NCBI GenBank assembly: GCA_016929095.1
Contig: JAFGJM010000039.1
Location: forward strand, 1-64,000
DNA from: Anaerolineales bacterium
GTDB lineage: Bacteria > Chloroflexota > Anaerolineae > Anaerolineales > UBA4823
Length of the DNA: 64,000 nucleotides
Reading direction: 5' to 3'
Positions 17,404-25,956 of the stretch are shown here, in pieces. The position numbers and the translations under genes are program-made. The notes under the pieces were generated by a model, which made no database searches, had not been told where the DNA came from, and was given only the letters and a program-made list of their open reading frames with translations. The stretch's first letter is position 1. Each line of letters begins with the position of its first letter.

Positions 17404-18555
17404 ATGCGCAAGTATTTTTTAATTACAGGTTTTATTTTTTTGATGTCGTTGTCATCCTGCAAAAATGGTGCAGCAACAACCTCATTGATTGAACCGACAA
17501 AAACTTCCAGCCCTTCGGTGGATGCTAACACCTCAACCCCTACAGATACATCTTTCGTAAAAACCGTTGTGTCTTCTACCGCAACGCCTTCCAACCTTTC
17601 GAAGGAATTAACCAATTTACAACCGATAAACCAGGAGAACATTGAAAAGGTTGGTTTGTTTGTTACTTTAGAAATTCCGAGTTATTCACCAAGGACTGCC
17701 AGCCAATGCGACGTGGTATTTAGCCCGAATGGCAGTTTATTGGTGGGTACTTGTGGGGCTAATCCAATACCGGTATGGGATGTACAGAGCGGCAGATTGC
17801 TCTATCAACTCTACCCGGATGAATATAAACAAATCGTGGTTTGCGATTTTAGCCCTGATGGCAGTAAGATTGCGTGCGGAGGGGTGGATAAAATCATAAC
17901 CATATGGAATGCTGCCACCGGCGAGAAGATATCCGAGTTTGGCGAGCACAATTCAAAAATATGGGATCTTGAATTCAGCCCGGATGGCATGTCATTGGTG
18001 ACTGCAAGTTTTGCGCATGATCTCCGTTTGTGGGATATTACCAGCCAGGAAATGATCTGGAGTTATCACAATATTACGAATTTCCTAAGCGTTGCATATC
18101 ATCCATCCGCAGATGAGATCGCTTATGGGAATTTATGGGGGATGATAGGTATTATAGATACCAATACAGGAGAAAGGTTGGTCGAATTGATTGGTCCTTC
18201 GGGCACTCCGGTTGGCGATGTCAATTTTAGCGCTTCCGGAAAATTTCTGGCAGCTGGCAGCGATGATAATAAGATTTATCTTTGGAATGCTGAAGATTAT
18301 CAACCACTTGCTTCTTTGGACGGTCATGAAGGATTTGTGAACGGTGTTTATTTCAGCCCAGACGAACAGTTGTTAATTTCGGGTAGCCATGATAAGACAG
18401 TGGGTATTTGGGATATTGGAGAGCAACAGCTTCTAAGAAAGCTGGAAGCTCACCAAAAGGCAGTATTGAGAGTGACATTCAATCCAACCGGAACGTTGAT
18501 CGCCTCCATCAGTTGGGATGGAACGGTGTGTTTATGGGGAGTGGTTGAAGAATGA
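17404..18555 (+). CDS. WD40-repeat lipoprotein
   Basis: About 383 residues. A lipoprotein signal peptide ends in LSSC (cysteine at about 19), followed by a Ser/Thr-rich linker and about seven WD40 repeats, seen as recurrent FSPDGSKIACGG, FSPDGMSLVTAS and FSPDEQLLISGS starts with IxIWN or LRLWD ends, forming a beta propeller. GGAGGTG at 17389-17395 supports the ATG at 17404. Anchored outside the membrane, it probably scaffolds protein interactions; the partner is unknown. Confidence 0.88.
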   Translation: MRKYFLITGFIFLMSLSSCKNGAATTSLIEPTKTSSPSVDANTSTPTDTSFVKTVVSSTATPSNLSKELTNLQPINQENIEKVGLFVTLEIPSYSPRTASQCDVVFSPNGSLLVGTCGANPIPVWDVQSGRLLYQLYPDEYKQIVVCDFSPDGSKIACGGVDKIITIWNAATGEKISEFGEHNSKIWDLEFSPDGMSLVTASFAHDLRLWDITSQEMIWSYHNITNFLSVAYHPSADEIAYGNLWGMIGIIDTNTGERLVELIGPSGTPVGDVNFSASGKFLAAGSDDNKIYLWNAEDYQPLASLDGHEGFVNGVYFSPDEQLLISGSHDKTVGIWDIGEQQLLRKLEAHQKAVLRVTFNPTGTLIASISWDGTVCLWGVVEE

Positions 18556-18589
18556 TGGATAATTTATAATCAAAATCAGGAGAATATCA

Positions 18590-19411
18590 TTGAACACTTT
18601 ATCATTGTTAAACTCGGGAAGCTATACTTCGGATTGGGTAAAAAATTTTTATAACCAGGCGGGTATTTGGTGGGGCGCAGATACCCACGATGATCCAAAG
18701 GAATATCAAAGGCGAGTTGCGGTTGTCGAACGTTTATGCGGAAAGAGCGCCAAACGGATATTGGACCTTGGAGCGGGTTCAGGGCTCACTGCCGCAGCCA
18801 TGGCTGAAGCCGGGCACACAGTGGTCGGTGTGGAATTGAATAAGACCGATATCGATTATGCCCAGGCTTTGTTGCTAAAATCCTTCGAAGGATCAATGCA
18901 AATGATTGAGGGTGATTTTTATACCGTTCAATTAGATGGGCGCTTTGATGTAGTTTGCTGGTGGGAAGGGTTTGGGCTGGGCACGGATAGCGATCAGCGT
19001 CGCATGCTGCGCAGGATTGCCGATGAATGGCTGGCGCCGGAGGGACATGCATTGATCGATGTTTACAATCCCACGCGTCCAATCCGTTATGCTGAAATGT
19101 CCTGCGATCTGGATGCGCTGGAAAATGTACCCGGCTCGGTGGCGATGATTGAAACCTGTCATTTCGATCCGGTATACAGCCGCTGGATAGACGAGTGGAA
19201 ACCGACTGCCGACCCGGAAAAAGCGCTGGCTCAATCGCTGCGATGCTACTCCCCCGCCGATTTTCTATTGTTGTTGGAAGGCACCGGTTTAGAATTAAAA
19301 CGCATCGAATTTGAAGGGCAGGAAGTGGACTTCAGGAATAACCGCATAACCATCTCTGAACCCATGTTGGAGGCCTGGGGATATTTGGCACAGTTAACAT
19401 TATCTTTGTGA
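18590..19411 (+). CDS. SAM-dependent methyltransferase (class I)
   Basis: A 273-residue Rossmann-type methyltransferase. Motif I is ILDLGAGSGLTAAAMAEAG (about 55-73) followed by the acidic strand VVGVELNK. The rest fits small-molecule methyltransferases. It starts at a TTG (18590) with GGAG about 8 nt upstream. Substrate cannot be inferred; the neighbours (WD40 lipoprotein, restriction-modification genes) give no hint. Confidence 0.8.
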   Translation: MNTLSLLNSGSYTSDWVKNFYNQAGIWWGADTHDDPKEYQRRVAVVERLCGKSAKRILDLGAGSGLTAAAMAEAGHTVVGVELNKTDIDYAQALLLKSFEGSMQMIEGDFYTVQLDGRFDVVCWWEGFGLGTDSDQRRMLRRIADEWLAPEGHALIDVYNPTRPIRYAEMSCDLDALENVPGSVAMIETCHFDPVYSRWIDEWKPTADPEKALAQSLRCYSPADFLLLLEGTGLELKRIEFEGQEVDFRNNRITISEPMLEAWGYLAQLTLSL

Positions 19412-19470
19412 CTGTTTATATATAAGTGATAAATATTGAATTTATTATAAATAACCTCATTCTGTTTACA

Positions 19471-19505
19471 TTGACGAGGGTGATAGTCTGTGATATTCTC
19501 ACCTT
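19471..19505 (+). promoter_or_regulatory. Promoter of the restriction-modification operon, giving a leaderless start
   Basis: TTGACG (19471-19476), a 17-nt spacer and an extended -10 TGATATTCT (19491-19499). Transcription would begin at or next to the A of the ATG at 19506, so the methylase mRNA is predicted to be leaderless. No Shine-Dalgarno sequence is present between. Confidence 0.65.
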
Positions 19506-20465
19506 ATGTTTGACCAAACATATAAAATTGCTGATAAATTCAATGTATCTGAAAAAATAATACTCCACTCGGGTGATTGTTTAGAATTTTTAAATCAATG
19601 CCCGGATATTATTTTTAAACTAATAGTTACCTCCCCACCTTACAATATTGGTAAAGAATATGAAAAAAAATTGGATTTACCTGTTTATTTAGAACAACAA
19701 AAACAGGTTATTCGAGAGTGTGTCCGTACACTTTCTCCCCAAGGGAGCATTTGTTGGCAAGTTGGAAATTATGTAAACAATGGTTCAATTATTCCTCTGG
19801 ATACTGTTCTGTATCCGATATTTGCTGAACTTGGTTTACAACTTCGTAATCGAATTATCTGGCACTTTGAACATGGTTTGCATTGCACGAGCCGCTTTTC
19901 TGGAAGATATGAAACAATTTTATGGTTTACGAAATCGGATAATTACACTTTCAATCTCGACCCTGTTCGCGTTCCTCAAAAATACCCTGGTAAAAAATAT
20001 TTTAAAGGTCCAAAAGTTGGTCAATATTCAGGAAATCCTTTAGGAAAAAATCCCGGAGACCTTTGGATTATCCCTAATGTAAAAAGCAACCATATCGAAA
20101 AAACAGAACATCCCTGTCAATTTCCGGTGGAATTAATCGAACGATTAGTGCTTGCATTGACTGATGAAGAAGATTGGGTTTTTGATCCGTTTCTTGGAAC
20201 TGGAACTTCAATTATTGCAGCAATACGCCATAACAGAAGAGGCGCAGGGGCAGAGATTGTGCCTAAGTATATTACTTTGGCTAAGAATCGCATTATGCAA
20301 TCATTGAATGGAACGCTTAAAACCCGGCCGATGAATAAACCTGTTTATGACCCAATTAAAGCAGGCAATTCACAAACAAATATACCTTGGTTAGAAAAAA
20401 CAGAAGATGGTCAAATGAGCATATTTGATTCTTCAAACAGAGGGGAAAGAACCACGAAATCATGA
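19506..20465 (+). CDS. Type II DNA methyltransferase, probably N4-cytosine
   Basis: A 319-residue beta-class DNA methyltransferase. The catalytic motif IV is TSPPYNIGK (S43-P-P-Y46), and the SAM-binding motif DPFLGTGTSIIAAIRHNR follows near residue 223, the order that defines class beta. An SPPY tetrapeptide is typical of cytosine-N4 enzymes such as M.BglII or M.BamHI. Its stop overlaps the start of the endonuclease gene (ATGA). The pair has lower GC than the flanking metabolic genes, consistent with transfer. It would protect the host from its partner nuclease. Confidence 0.88.
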   Translation: MFDQTYKIADKFNVSEKIILHSGDCLEFLNQCPDIIFKLIVTSPPYNIGKEYEKKLDLPVYLEQQKQVIRECVRTLSPQGSICWQVGNYVNNGSIIPLDTVLYPIFAELGLQLRNRIIWHFEHGLHCTSRFSGRYETILWFTKSDNYTFNLDPVRVPQKYPGKKYFKGPKVGQYSGNPLGKNPGDLWIIPNVKSNHIEKTEHPCQFPVELIERLVLALTDEEDWVFDPFLGTGTSIIAAIRHNRRGAGAEIVPKYITLAKNRIMQSLNGTLKTRPMNKPVYDPIKAGNSQTNIPWLEKTEDGQMSIFDSSNRGERTTKS

Positions 20466-21073
20466 AAATAACTAAACAATATTCTCACCTCAACGGTTTG
20501 GAATTTTTATTAGTTCATAAACCGGATCTTTGGAAAGAAATAGAAACTGTGATTTCTTTGGTTGATGCTGAAAAGTGTAAAACTAAAGTATCAAACGAAA
20601 AAAGAATGGCAGGTAAATTGCTTTTCAGCCCAATAGCTATGAATGAAGCATACAAAGAATTATTGAGGCAACGATTATGGAATGAAAGTCGGGTGAGTTA
20701 TTGGGTAACCAGCAATGAAAAATTAATACGAAAAACGTTAGCGCTATCATCCGATGAGCAGAAAAAAGAAATTGAAGAAGCAGGCGAGAAGCCAATATTT
20801 AGCTATAACCAAACGGATTTTGTAAAAGACCGTGTAGCCATCGAAGTTCAATTTGGCAAATATTCTTTCGTAGCATATGATTTATTCGTTAAACATCTGG
20901 CTTTCTATATCGGCGATTTTATTGATGTAGGGATTGAAATATTACCCACTAAAGCTTTACAAGAAGAAATGAGTTCTGGCGTATCGTATTACGAGGGTGA
21001 ATTATATAATGTGGTCAGGCAGGGCAGAGGAATCCCAGCCGTACCACTGGTGCTGATTGGCATCGGACCTTAG
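20462..21073 (+). CDS. BglII/BstYI-family type II restriction endonuclease
   Basis: A 203-residue protein translationally coupled to the methyltransferase. The segment TDFVKDRVAIEVQFGKYSF carries the PD-(D/E)XK-type active site of the BglII/BstYI family: D119, E128 and Q130 have the same spacing as the D84, E93 and Q95 I recall for BglII. By family, cleavage of R^GATCY or AGATCT-like sites is the best guess. Candidate sites exist in the window (for example AGATCT near 7754), so in vivo protection by methylation would be needed. Confidence 0.8.
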   Translation: MKITKQYSHLNGLEFLLVHKPDLWKEIETVISLVDAEKCKTKVSNEKRMAGKLLFSPIAMNEAYKELLRQRLWNESRVSYWVTSNEKLIRKTLALSSDEQKKEIEEAGEKPIFSYNQTDFVKDRVAIEVQFGKYSFVAYDLFVKHLAFYIGDFIDVGIEILPTKALQEEMSSGVSYYEGELYNVVRQGRGIPAVPLVLIGIGP

Positions 21074-21234
21074 AACCATTGTTTAAAAAAATATAAAAGC
21101 TTTTGATTTTCCCATAATTTCCTAAACAGTGCTACAATCAAGCAATTTAAATATCAGTCAGATCGCGGGTTGGATATTCCATTCCCTCGTTTATCCATAT
21201 TCGAATATTACCAGAAAGCAGAGAATCAGTGGAC

Positions 21235-22101
21235 ATGGCAACCACTCCTACACTCACATCACAATCCCAAATTAACACCGCTTTTCAAGGAGAACATGGC
21301 GCGTATAGTGAACAAGCGGCTATCCAGTTTTTTGGTAAAAAGGTAAGCACTATACCCTGCCAGGCATTCGAGGAAATTTTTACCAGCATCGAAGGCGGGC
21401 AGGCAACCCACGGAATACTGCCAATCGAAAACTCACTGACCGGCAGCATCCACCAAAATTATGACTTATTGCTCAAACATGATCTTAATATCGTCGGCGA
21501 GTATCATTTACGGGTGAGTCATTGCTTATTGGCGCAACCCGGTGTGAAGATGGAAGAAATACGCCGCGTGTATTCACACCCGCAGGCGCTGGCTCAGTGT
21601 GAAGCTACTCTTAACCGGCTGGGATTGGAAAAGGTCGTGGATGTGGATACCGCTGGCAGCGCCCGGCTGATTCGGGATGGCAAAGACCGCCAGGCGGCCG
21701 CCCTGGCATCCGCTCACGCCGGGGAAGTTTATGGATTACAGGTGCTGGTGCGGGAAATGGAAGATAACCCGGCCAATTTCACCCGTTTTTTGGTGCTTTC
21801 TCAACATAATGATGTTGAATATCAACCCGAGGGGCATACTTATAAAACAACGATTGTTTTTAGTGTCCCCAATATACCCGGATCGCTTTTTAAAGCCATG
21901 AGTGTTTTTGCTTTACGTGATATCGATCTGACCAAGATTGAATCGCGCCCGATTTCGGGGAAACCCTGGGAATATTTATTTTATATCGATTTCATCGGTC
22001 ATACTGCCAATAAAAATTGTGCCCGCGCCCTCGAACACCTGGGAGAAATCGCCGATATGCTGCGCGTCTTGGGTTCTTACCCGCGTCAAAAACAGGAGTA
22101 A
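21235..22101 (+). CDS. pheA: Prephenate dehydratase
   Basis: A 288-residue monofunctional PheA that converts prephenate to phenylpyruvate in phenylalanine synthesis. The catalytic domain begins AFQGEHGAYSEQAA and contains the ILPIENSLTGSI and FTRFLVLSQ motifs; a C-terminal ACT domain (about 195-285) starts with the IPGSLFKAMSVFALRDIDLTKIESRP pattern including the ESRP Phe-binding element, so feedback inhibition by phenylalanine is expected. ATG 21235 is chosen over GTG 21229. A PucR-type regulator follows 3 nt later. Confidence 0.93.
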   Translation: MATTPTLTSQSQINTAFQGEHGAYSEQAAIQFFGKKVSTIPCQAFEEIFTSIEGGQATHGILPIENSLTGSIHQNYDLLLKHDLNIVGEYHLRVSHCLLAQPGVKMEEIRRVYSHPQALAQCEATLNRLGLEKVVDVDTAGSARLIRDGKDRQAAALASAHAGEVYGLQVLVREMEDNPANFTRFLVLSQHNDVEYQPEGHTYKTTIVFSVPNIPGSLFKAMSVFALRDIDLTKIESRPISGKPWEYLFYIDFIGHTANKNCARALEHLGEIADMLRVLGSYPRQKQE

Positions 22102-22104
22102 ATT

Positions 22105-23685
22105 GTGGTAGAACCGTGTCTCTCACTTAAAGAGTTGCTGCGTATCTGTTTCCCTGGCTCAGTGCGCTGGATATGCGAGGAAACCGAAAAACAAAACCTG
22201 GTAAGCTGGGTTGTCACTTCGTTGGATGAAGCACAGGTTGGAGATATTTTGATAATCGCTGGAGATAAAATCAAGGCATCGATTTTCTCAGGCGCAGAAA
22301 ATAAAAACGTCAGCGGTATTTTGATTTTGGGCGATGTAAAAGAAAGTGACCTTGAAGTAACCCATAATCTGCCAATTGCCGTATTAAAAAAAGATTATGG
22401 TCAGATCCGGGAAGTTCAACGGATTTTATTGACCACACTCACCAATCAGCGTTTAGGTTTGGTAGAACGCAGCTCGCGTATCTATGCCCAGCTTTCGCAA
22501 TTGGAAGCGGAGGGCAAAGGCGTGCGAGGTCTGGTGGATGCCATTTCCCGTCTGTGCGGAAAAGGCGTTTTACTGCAAGATAAACGCGGGGAAATTCTGG
22601 CGGATTGCCCTTCCACCGAATTGACCGCCGTGTGGAAAGATGTACTGACCCAATTTCGTGATCTATCGACCTTGCCTGATTCCATGCAAGACCGCAAACA
22701 AATAAACGAACAGCTCGGCGTTAAACGACAGCAGATACCCGGTCAGCTTACTCGCTTGATCGTTCCCATCATCGTCAGCGAAGTGGCAAGAGGTTATTTG
22801 TCGATTATTGCATTATCCGGAGATTTGGATACCCTCGATTATTTGGTGGCGGAACAAGGCGGATTGGTGTGTGGAATCGAGATGGCGCGTAAAAAAGCGA
22901 TTCGGGAAACGGAGAAGCGCCTTAAAGGGGATTTACTGCATGCTCTCTTGCAGGATGAATTCAGCCCGCGTGATGCTCTTTTGTGGGTGCAAAATATGGG
23001 TTTGGATAAAGATAAACCGCATATAGCCTTACGCTTTGCCTGGGATAGCGCAGAAAGCCCCTCCAGACGGCGTCTGGAAACCATTATCAATGGCGAGTTT
23101 CAACGTTCAAGCTCTAAATATATCGTGCATGGCCTGGCTTCGGAGGTGGTTTGTTTTTATGAATTAGCCTCAGATGAGGGAAGACCGGAGGATTGCCTGA
23201 GGTTAGCTGAAACAGTGTTGAACCAGGCGCATAATGAATACCCGAAGGTTAAGCTGCACTGCGGCATAGGTAATATTGCGAAAGATATGGAAAACTGGCG
23301 TTCATCCTTTCGCCAGGCAGGGCAGGCTCTTGAAATGGCGCGCCGTTTGTGGTCTGAGAAACCATTGTATTACTCAGATATGTCGGTCTACCGGTTATTA
23401 TTTCAACTCGAACACAGCCCGGAACTGATTGCTTTTCAAGACGAAATCCTTGGAACTTTACTTGCCAGCGAGAACGCCGGTGAGATGATCCATACCCTGG
23501 AAGCTTATTTTGAGCACAATACCAACTTATCGCAGGCAGCCGAGGCGCTTTTTATTCACCGCAATACCTTGATTTACCGTTTGGAACGCTTTGGCGAGAT
23601 AACCCACCTTGATCTATCTAAGCCGGAAGATCGTCTTGCCATTCAATTAGCGCTGCGTATCTTCAGGATGACCAGCCCGAGGTAA
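22105..23685 (+). CDS. PucR/CdaR-family transcriptional regulator
   Basis: A 526-residue regulator. The N-terminal PucR domain (about 1-125, LSLKELLRICFPGS) is followed by a GGDEF-like/GAF-like middle region and the C-terminal PucR helix-turn-helix, seen as AAEALFIHRNTLIYRLERFGE. The GTG start has AGGAG 6 nt upstream and lies 3 nt after pheA, so the two are cotranscribed. Family members respond to purines, GABA or organic acids. Its place between pheA and the branched-chain operon could point to amino acid control, but this is only positional. Confidence 0.85.
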   Translation: MVEPCLSLKELLRICFPGSVRWICEETEKQNLVSWVVTSLDEAQVGDILIIAGDKIKASIFSGAENKNVSGILILGDVKESDLEVTHNLPIAVLKKDYGQIREVQRILLTTLTNQRLGLVERSSRIYAQLSQLEAEGKGVRGLVDAISRLCGKGVLLQDKRGEILADCPSTELTAVWKDVLTQFRDLSTLPDSMQDRKQINEQLGVKRQQIPGQLTRLIVPIIVSEVARGYLSIIALSGDLDTLDYLVAEQGGLVCGIEMARKKAIRETEKRLKGDLLHALLQDEFSPRDALLWVQNMGLDKDKPHIALRFAWDSAESPSRRRLETIINGEFQRSSSKYIVHGLASEVVCFYELASDEGRPEDCLRLAETVLNQAHNEYPKVKLHCGIGNIAKDMENWRSSFRQAGQALEMARRLWSEKPLYYSDMSVYRLLFQLEHSPELIAFQDEILGTLLASENAGEMIHTLEAYFEHNTNLSQAAEALFIHRNTLIYRLERFGEITHLDLSKPEDRLAIQLALRIFRMTSPR

Positions 23686-24053
23686 AAAACTGCTATCAGC
23701 TATCGGCTATCAGCTTTCAGTTATTTCTGATATCAAAATAAAAAATTATTAAGGAAGCAAGGAAGAAAAGGAAATCAGGCAGGTTATTTTCTGATATAAA
23801 ATATGCGGGCGCCTTTCAGCCCGGCATTGCAACTGACATGAAAATAAAAGATTGATAAGGAAACCGGGAGTCCCCTCTTTCCCCCACCCCCACTTTCAAA
23901 CATAAGTTGAATCTAAGAAATATTTCCGGCTTCTACATTAAAATAATATAAGATTGTGACATATTACAAATTCAAAGCGGTGAATTTTGGATACTTCTCT
24001 AATAGACTACTTCATCATTTATAAGTAAACTATAACCACTGAAAGATTATCTG
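23686..24053. other. Intergenic region ahead of the branched-chain operon leader
   Basis: About 370 bp. Short degenerate repeats of the GCTATCAGCTATCGGCTATCAG kind occur at about 23693-23725; a similar GATAACTGACAACTGATAAC run is found at about 36010-36035. A promoter for the ilv leader should lie in the last 100 bp, where TATAAG (about 24020) and TATAAC boxes occur, but no clear -35 partner was seen. Confidence 0.5.
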
Positions 24054-24164
24054 ATGAATCTGATTAATTACTCTCTCTTCATTAGTTTGCTCGGCTTAGT
24101 ATTGGTTCTTGGTATCGTTATTGAGAGCCTTGGTTCACATTGGGCAGCCGACGTGGTGAGATGA
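24054..24164 (+). CDS. Branched-chain leader peptide (attenuator), 36 codons
   Basis: ATG 24054 to TGA 24164. Of 36 residues 17 are branched-chain (8 Leu, 5 Val, 4 Ile); the block LFISLLGLVLVLGIVI (residues 8-23) has 12 of 16. Its last codons (Trp30-Ala31-Ala32, 24141-24149) contain a 9-nt segment exactly complementary to one arm of the terminator that follows, which in turn precedes ilvD. This is the layout of the enterobacterial ilv and leu leader peptides: stalling at Leu/Val/Ile codons should free the segment to block the terminator. A weak GAAAG ribosome binding site is upstream. A small membrane peptide is the alternative reading. Confidence 0.78.
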   Translation: MNLINYSLFISLLGLVLVLGIVIESLGSHWAADVVR

Positions 24165-24230
24165 AACGCTAAGTGAAACTTAACCAAAACACAACCGGGG
24201 CTGCCCAGGATAGCAGCCCCGGTTTTTTTT
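24141..24230 (+). promoter_or_regulatory. Attenuator: antiterminator pairing and intrinsic terminator before ilvD
   Basis: The terminator is a perfect 10-bp stem CCGGGGCTGC (24195-24204) with GCAGCCCCGG (24213-24222), an 8-nt loop and eight T. The competing antiterminator pairs TGGGCAGCC (24141-24149, inside the leader ORF) with GGCTGCCCA (24199-24207), nine perfect base pairs that use part of the terminator's left arm, so both cannot form at once. A ribosome reaching the leader stop at 24164 would mask the first segment and allow termination; one stalled earlier would not. Confidence 0.8.
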
Positions 24231-24247
24231 ATAACAAAGGAAAATAA

Positions 24248-25912
24248 ATGCGTTCAGACAAAATCAAGGCAGGATATGAAAAAGCTCCGCATCGGTCACT
24301 TTTGCGGGCAACCGGTTTGAAAGAAGAGGATTTTGGCAAACCATTCATAGCTATTGTAAATGCCTATACCGATATCGTTCCGGGGCATGTGCATTTGCAG
24401 GCATTTGGTAAGTTGGTTAAAGAAACCGTACGAGCTGCGGGCGGTGTTCCGTTCGAGTTTAATACCATCGCAGTCGGTGATGGCATCGTAATGGGGCACG
24501 CCGGGATGAAATATAGCCTGCCTTCTCGCGAATTGATTGCCGATTGTGTCGAGACCATGGTCGAAGCGCACCAATTCGATGGCATGGTATGTATACCAAA
24601 TTGCGACAAAATTGTTCCGGGGATGCTCATGGCAGCCTTACGCGTGGATATCCCGACTATTTTTGTTTCCGGTGGCGCCATGCCAGCCGGAAAAACACCT
24701 CAGGGCGAAACGCTTGATCTCATTTCAGTGTTCGAAGGCGTAGGCGCCTATTCGGCAGGCAAGATCGATGCAGAACGCTTGAAACTATTAGAAGATTATG
24801 GTTGCCCTTCGTGCGGTTCTTGTTCGGGTTTGTTCACTGCTAATTCCATGAATTGCTTGATGGAAGTGTTTGGGTTGGCGTTGCCGTATAACGGGACAGC
24901 CCTGGCCAGATCCGAAGAACGCCAAAAGCTGGCAACCCAAGCCGCCCAACAGATTTTTAAGCTCATTGAAATGAATCTGACGCCTCGCCAGGTAATGACG
25001 ATGGATGCCATTGATGATGCCTTTACCGTGGATATGGCGATGGGAGGCAGCACCAATACGCTGCTTCACACCCTGGCTTTTGCTCACGAAATCAATCTTA
25101 ACTATCCCCTGGAAAGATTGAACACCATCGCTGACCGCACGCCCTACCTGACCAAAGTCAGTCCATCCGGACCCTGGCATATCGAGGATCTCAATCGCGC
25201 CGGAGGCATTCCTGCCATATTGAATGAGTTGGCAAGTAATGGAAGTCCCCTGCATCTGGATCGGATAACGGTGACCGGGAAATCGCTGACTGAGTCGATC
25301 AAAGGATTACATATAAAAGATCACGAGGTTATCCGCCCTTATGGAAACCCGCACAGCGCTAAAGGTGGTTTATCGGTGCTGTTTGGCAACCTGGCGCCAG
25401 AAGGCGCGGTGATTAAAGCAGGCGGTGTAGCGGCGTCTCTACGAAAATTCAGTGGTCCGGCGCGTATCTTTGAGAGCCAGGATGAGGCCTATGAAAACAT
25501 ACTGGACCGCCAATTTGAAGCCGGTGATGTAATCGTTATTCGCTATGAGGGGCCTAGCGGCGGACCGGGAATGCAGGAGATGCTTTCACCGACTTCTGCC
25601 ATCATGGGAATGGACATGGGTGAGCAGGTATGCTTGATCACCGATGGACGGTTCTCGGGCGGAACACGCGGTTTGTGCATTGGGCACGTTTCCCCGGAGG
25701 CAGCAGCGCGAGGTCCCATTGCAGCGTTGCAAAACGGTGATGTGATCGATGTCGATTTAGATAATCGCAGCCTGGATGTTCGATTGAGTCCGGAAGTCAT
25801 TCGATCCAGACTGGAAGCACTGCCCCCCTTTGAATCGCAAAATAAAAGTCCCTGGCTGCGTCGCTATGCCCGACATGTGACGAGCGCCAGCCAGGGGGCA
25901 GTGCTGATTTAG
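24248..25912 (+). CDS. ilvD: Dihydroxy-acid dehydratase
   Basis: A 554-residue IlvD/Edd enzyme that dehydrates dihydroxyacids to 2-oxoacids in valine and isoleucine synthesis. Iron-sulfur cysteines are in [13 protein letters not shown] and [18 protein letters not shown], and the C-terminal region contains the GRFSGGTRG motif. AAAGGA precedes the ATG. It is the first enzyme gene after the attenuator and opens an eleven-gene operon. Confidence 0.96.
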   Translation: MRSDKIKAGYEKAPHRSLLRATGLKEEDFGKPFIAIVNAYTDIVPGHVHLQAFGKLVKETVRAAGGVPFEFNTIAVGDGIVMGHAGMKYSLPSRELIADCVETMVEAHQFDGMVCIPNCDKIVPGMLMAALRVDIPTIFVSGGAMPAGKTPQGETLDLISVFEGVGAYSAGKIDAERLKLLEDYGCPSCGSCSGLFTANSMNCLMEVFGLALPYNGTALARSEERQKLATQAAQQIFKLIEMNLTPRQVMTMDAIDDAFTVDMAMGGSTNTLLHTLAFAHEINLNYPLERLNTIADRTPYLTKVSPSGPWHIEDLNRAGGIPAILNELASNGSPLHLDRITVTGKSLTESIKGLHIKDHEVIRPYGNPHSAKGGLSVLFGNLAPEGAVIKAGGVAASLRKFSGPARIFESQDEAYENILDRQFEAGDVIVIRYEGPSGGPGMQEMLSPTSAIMGMDMGEQVCLITDGRFSGGTRGLCIGHVSPEAAARGPIAALQNGDVIDVDLDNRSLDVRLSPEVIRSRLEALPPFESQNKSPWLRRYARHVTSASQGAVLI

Positions 25913-25956
25913 AACGATGAAATTTATTGCGTATTTTGGAAATGAGAGGTGATGAC

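Noticed and set aside
24054..24247. T-box riboswitch before ilvD
   Set aside because: No T-box consensus (TGGNACCGCG-type) or specifier-loop pattern is seen; the leader ORF with a competing hairpin explains the region better.
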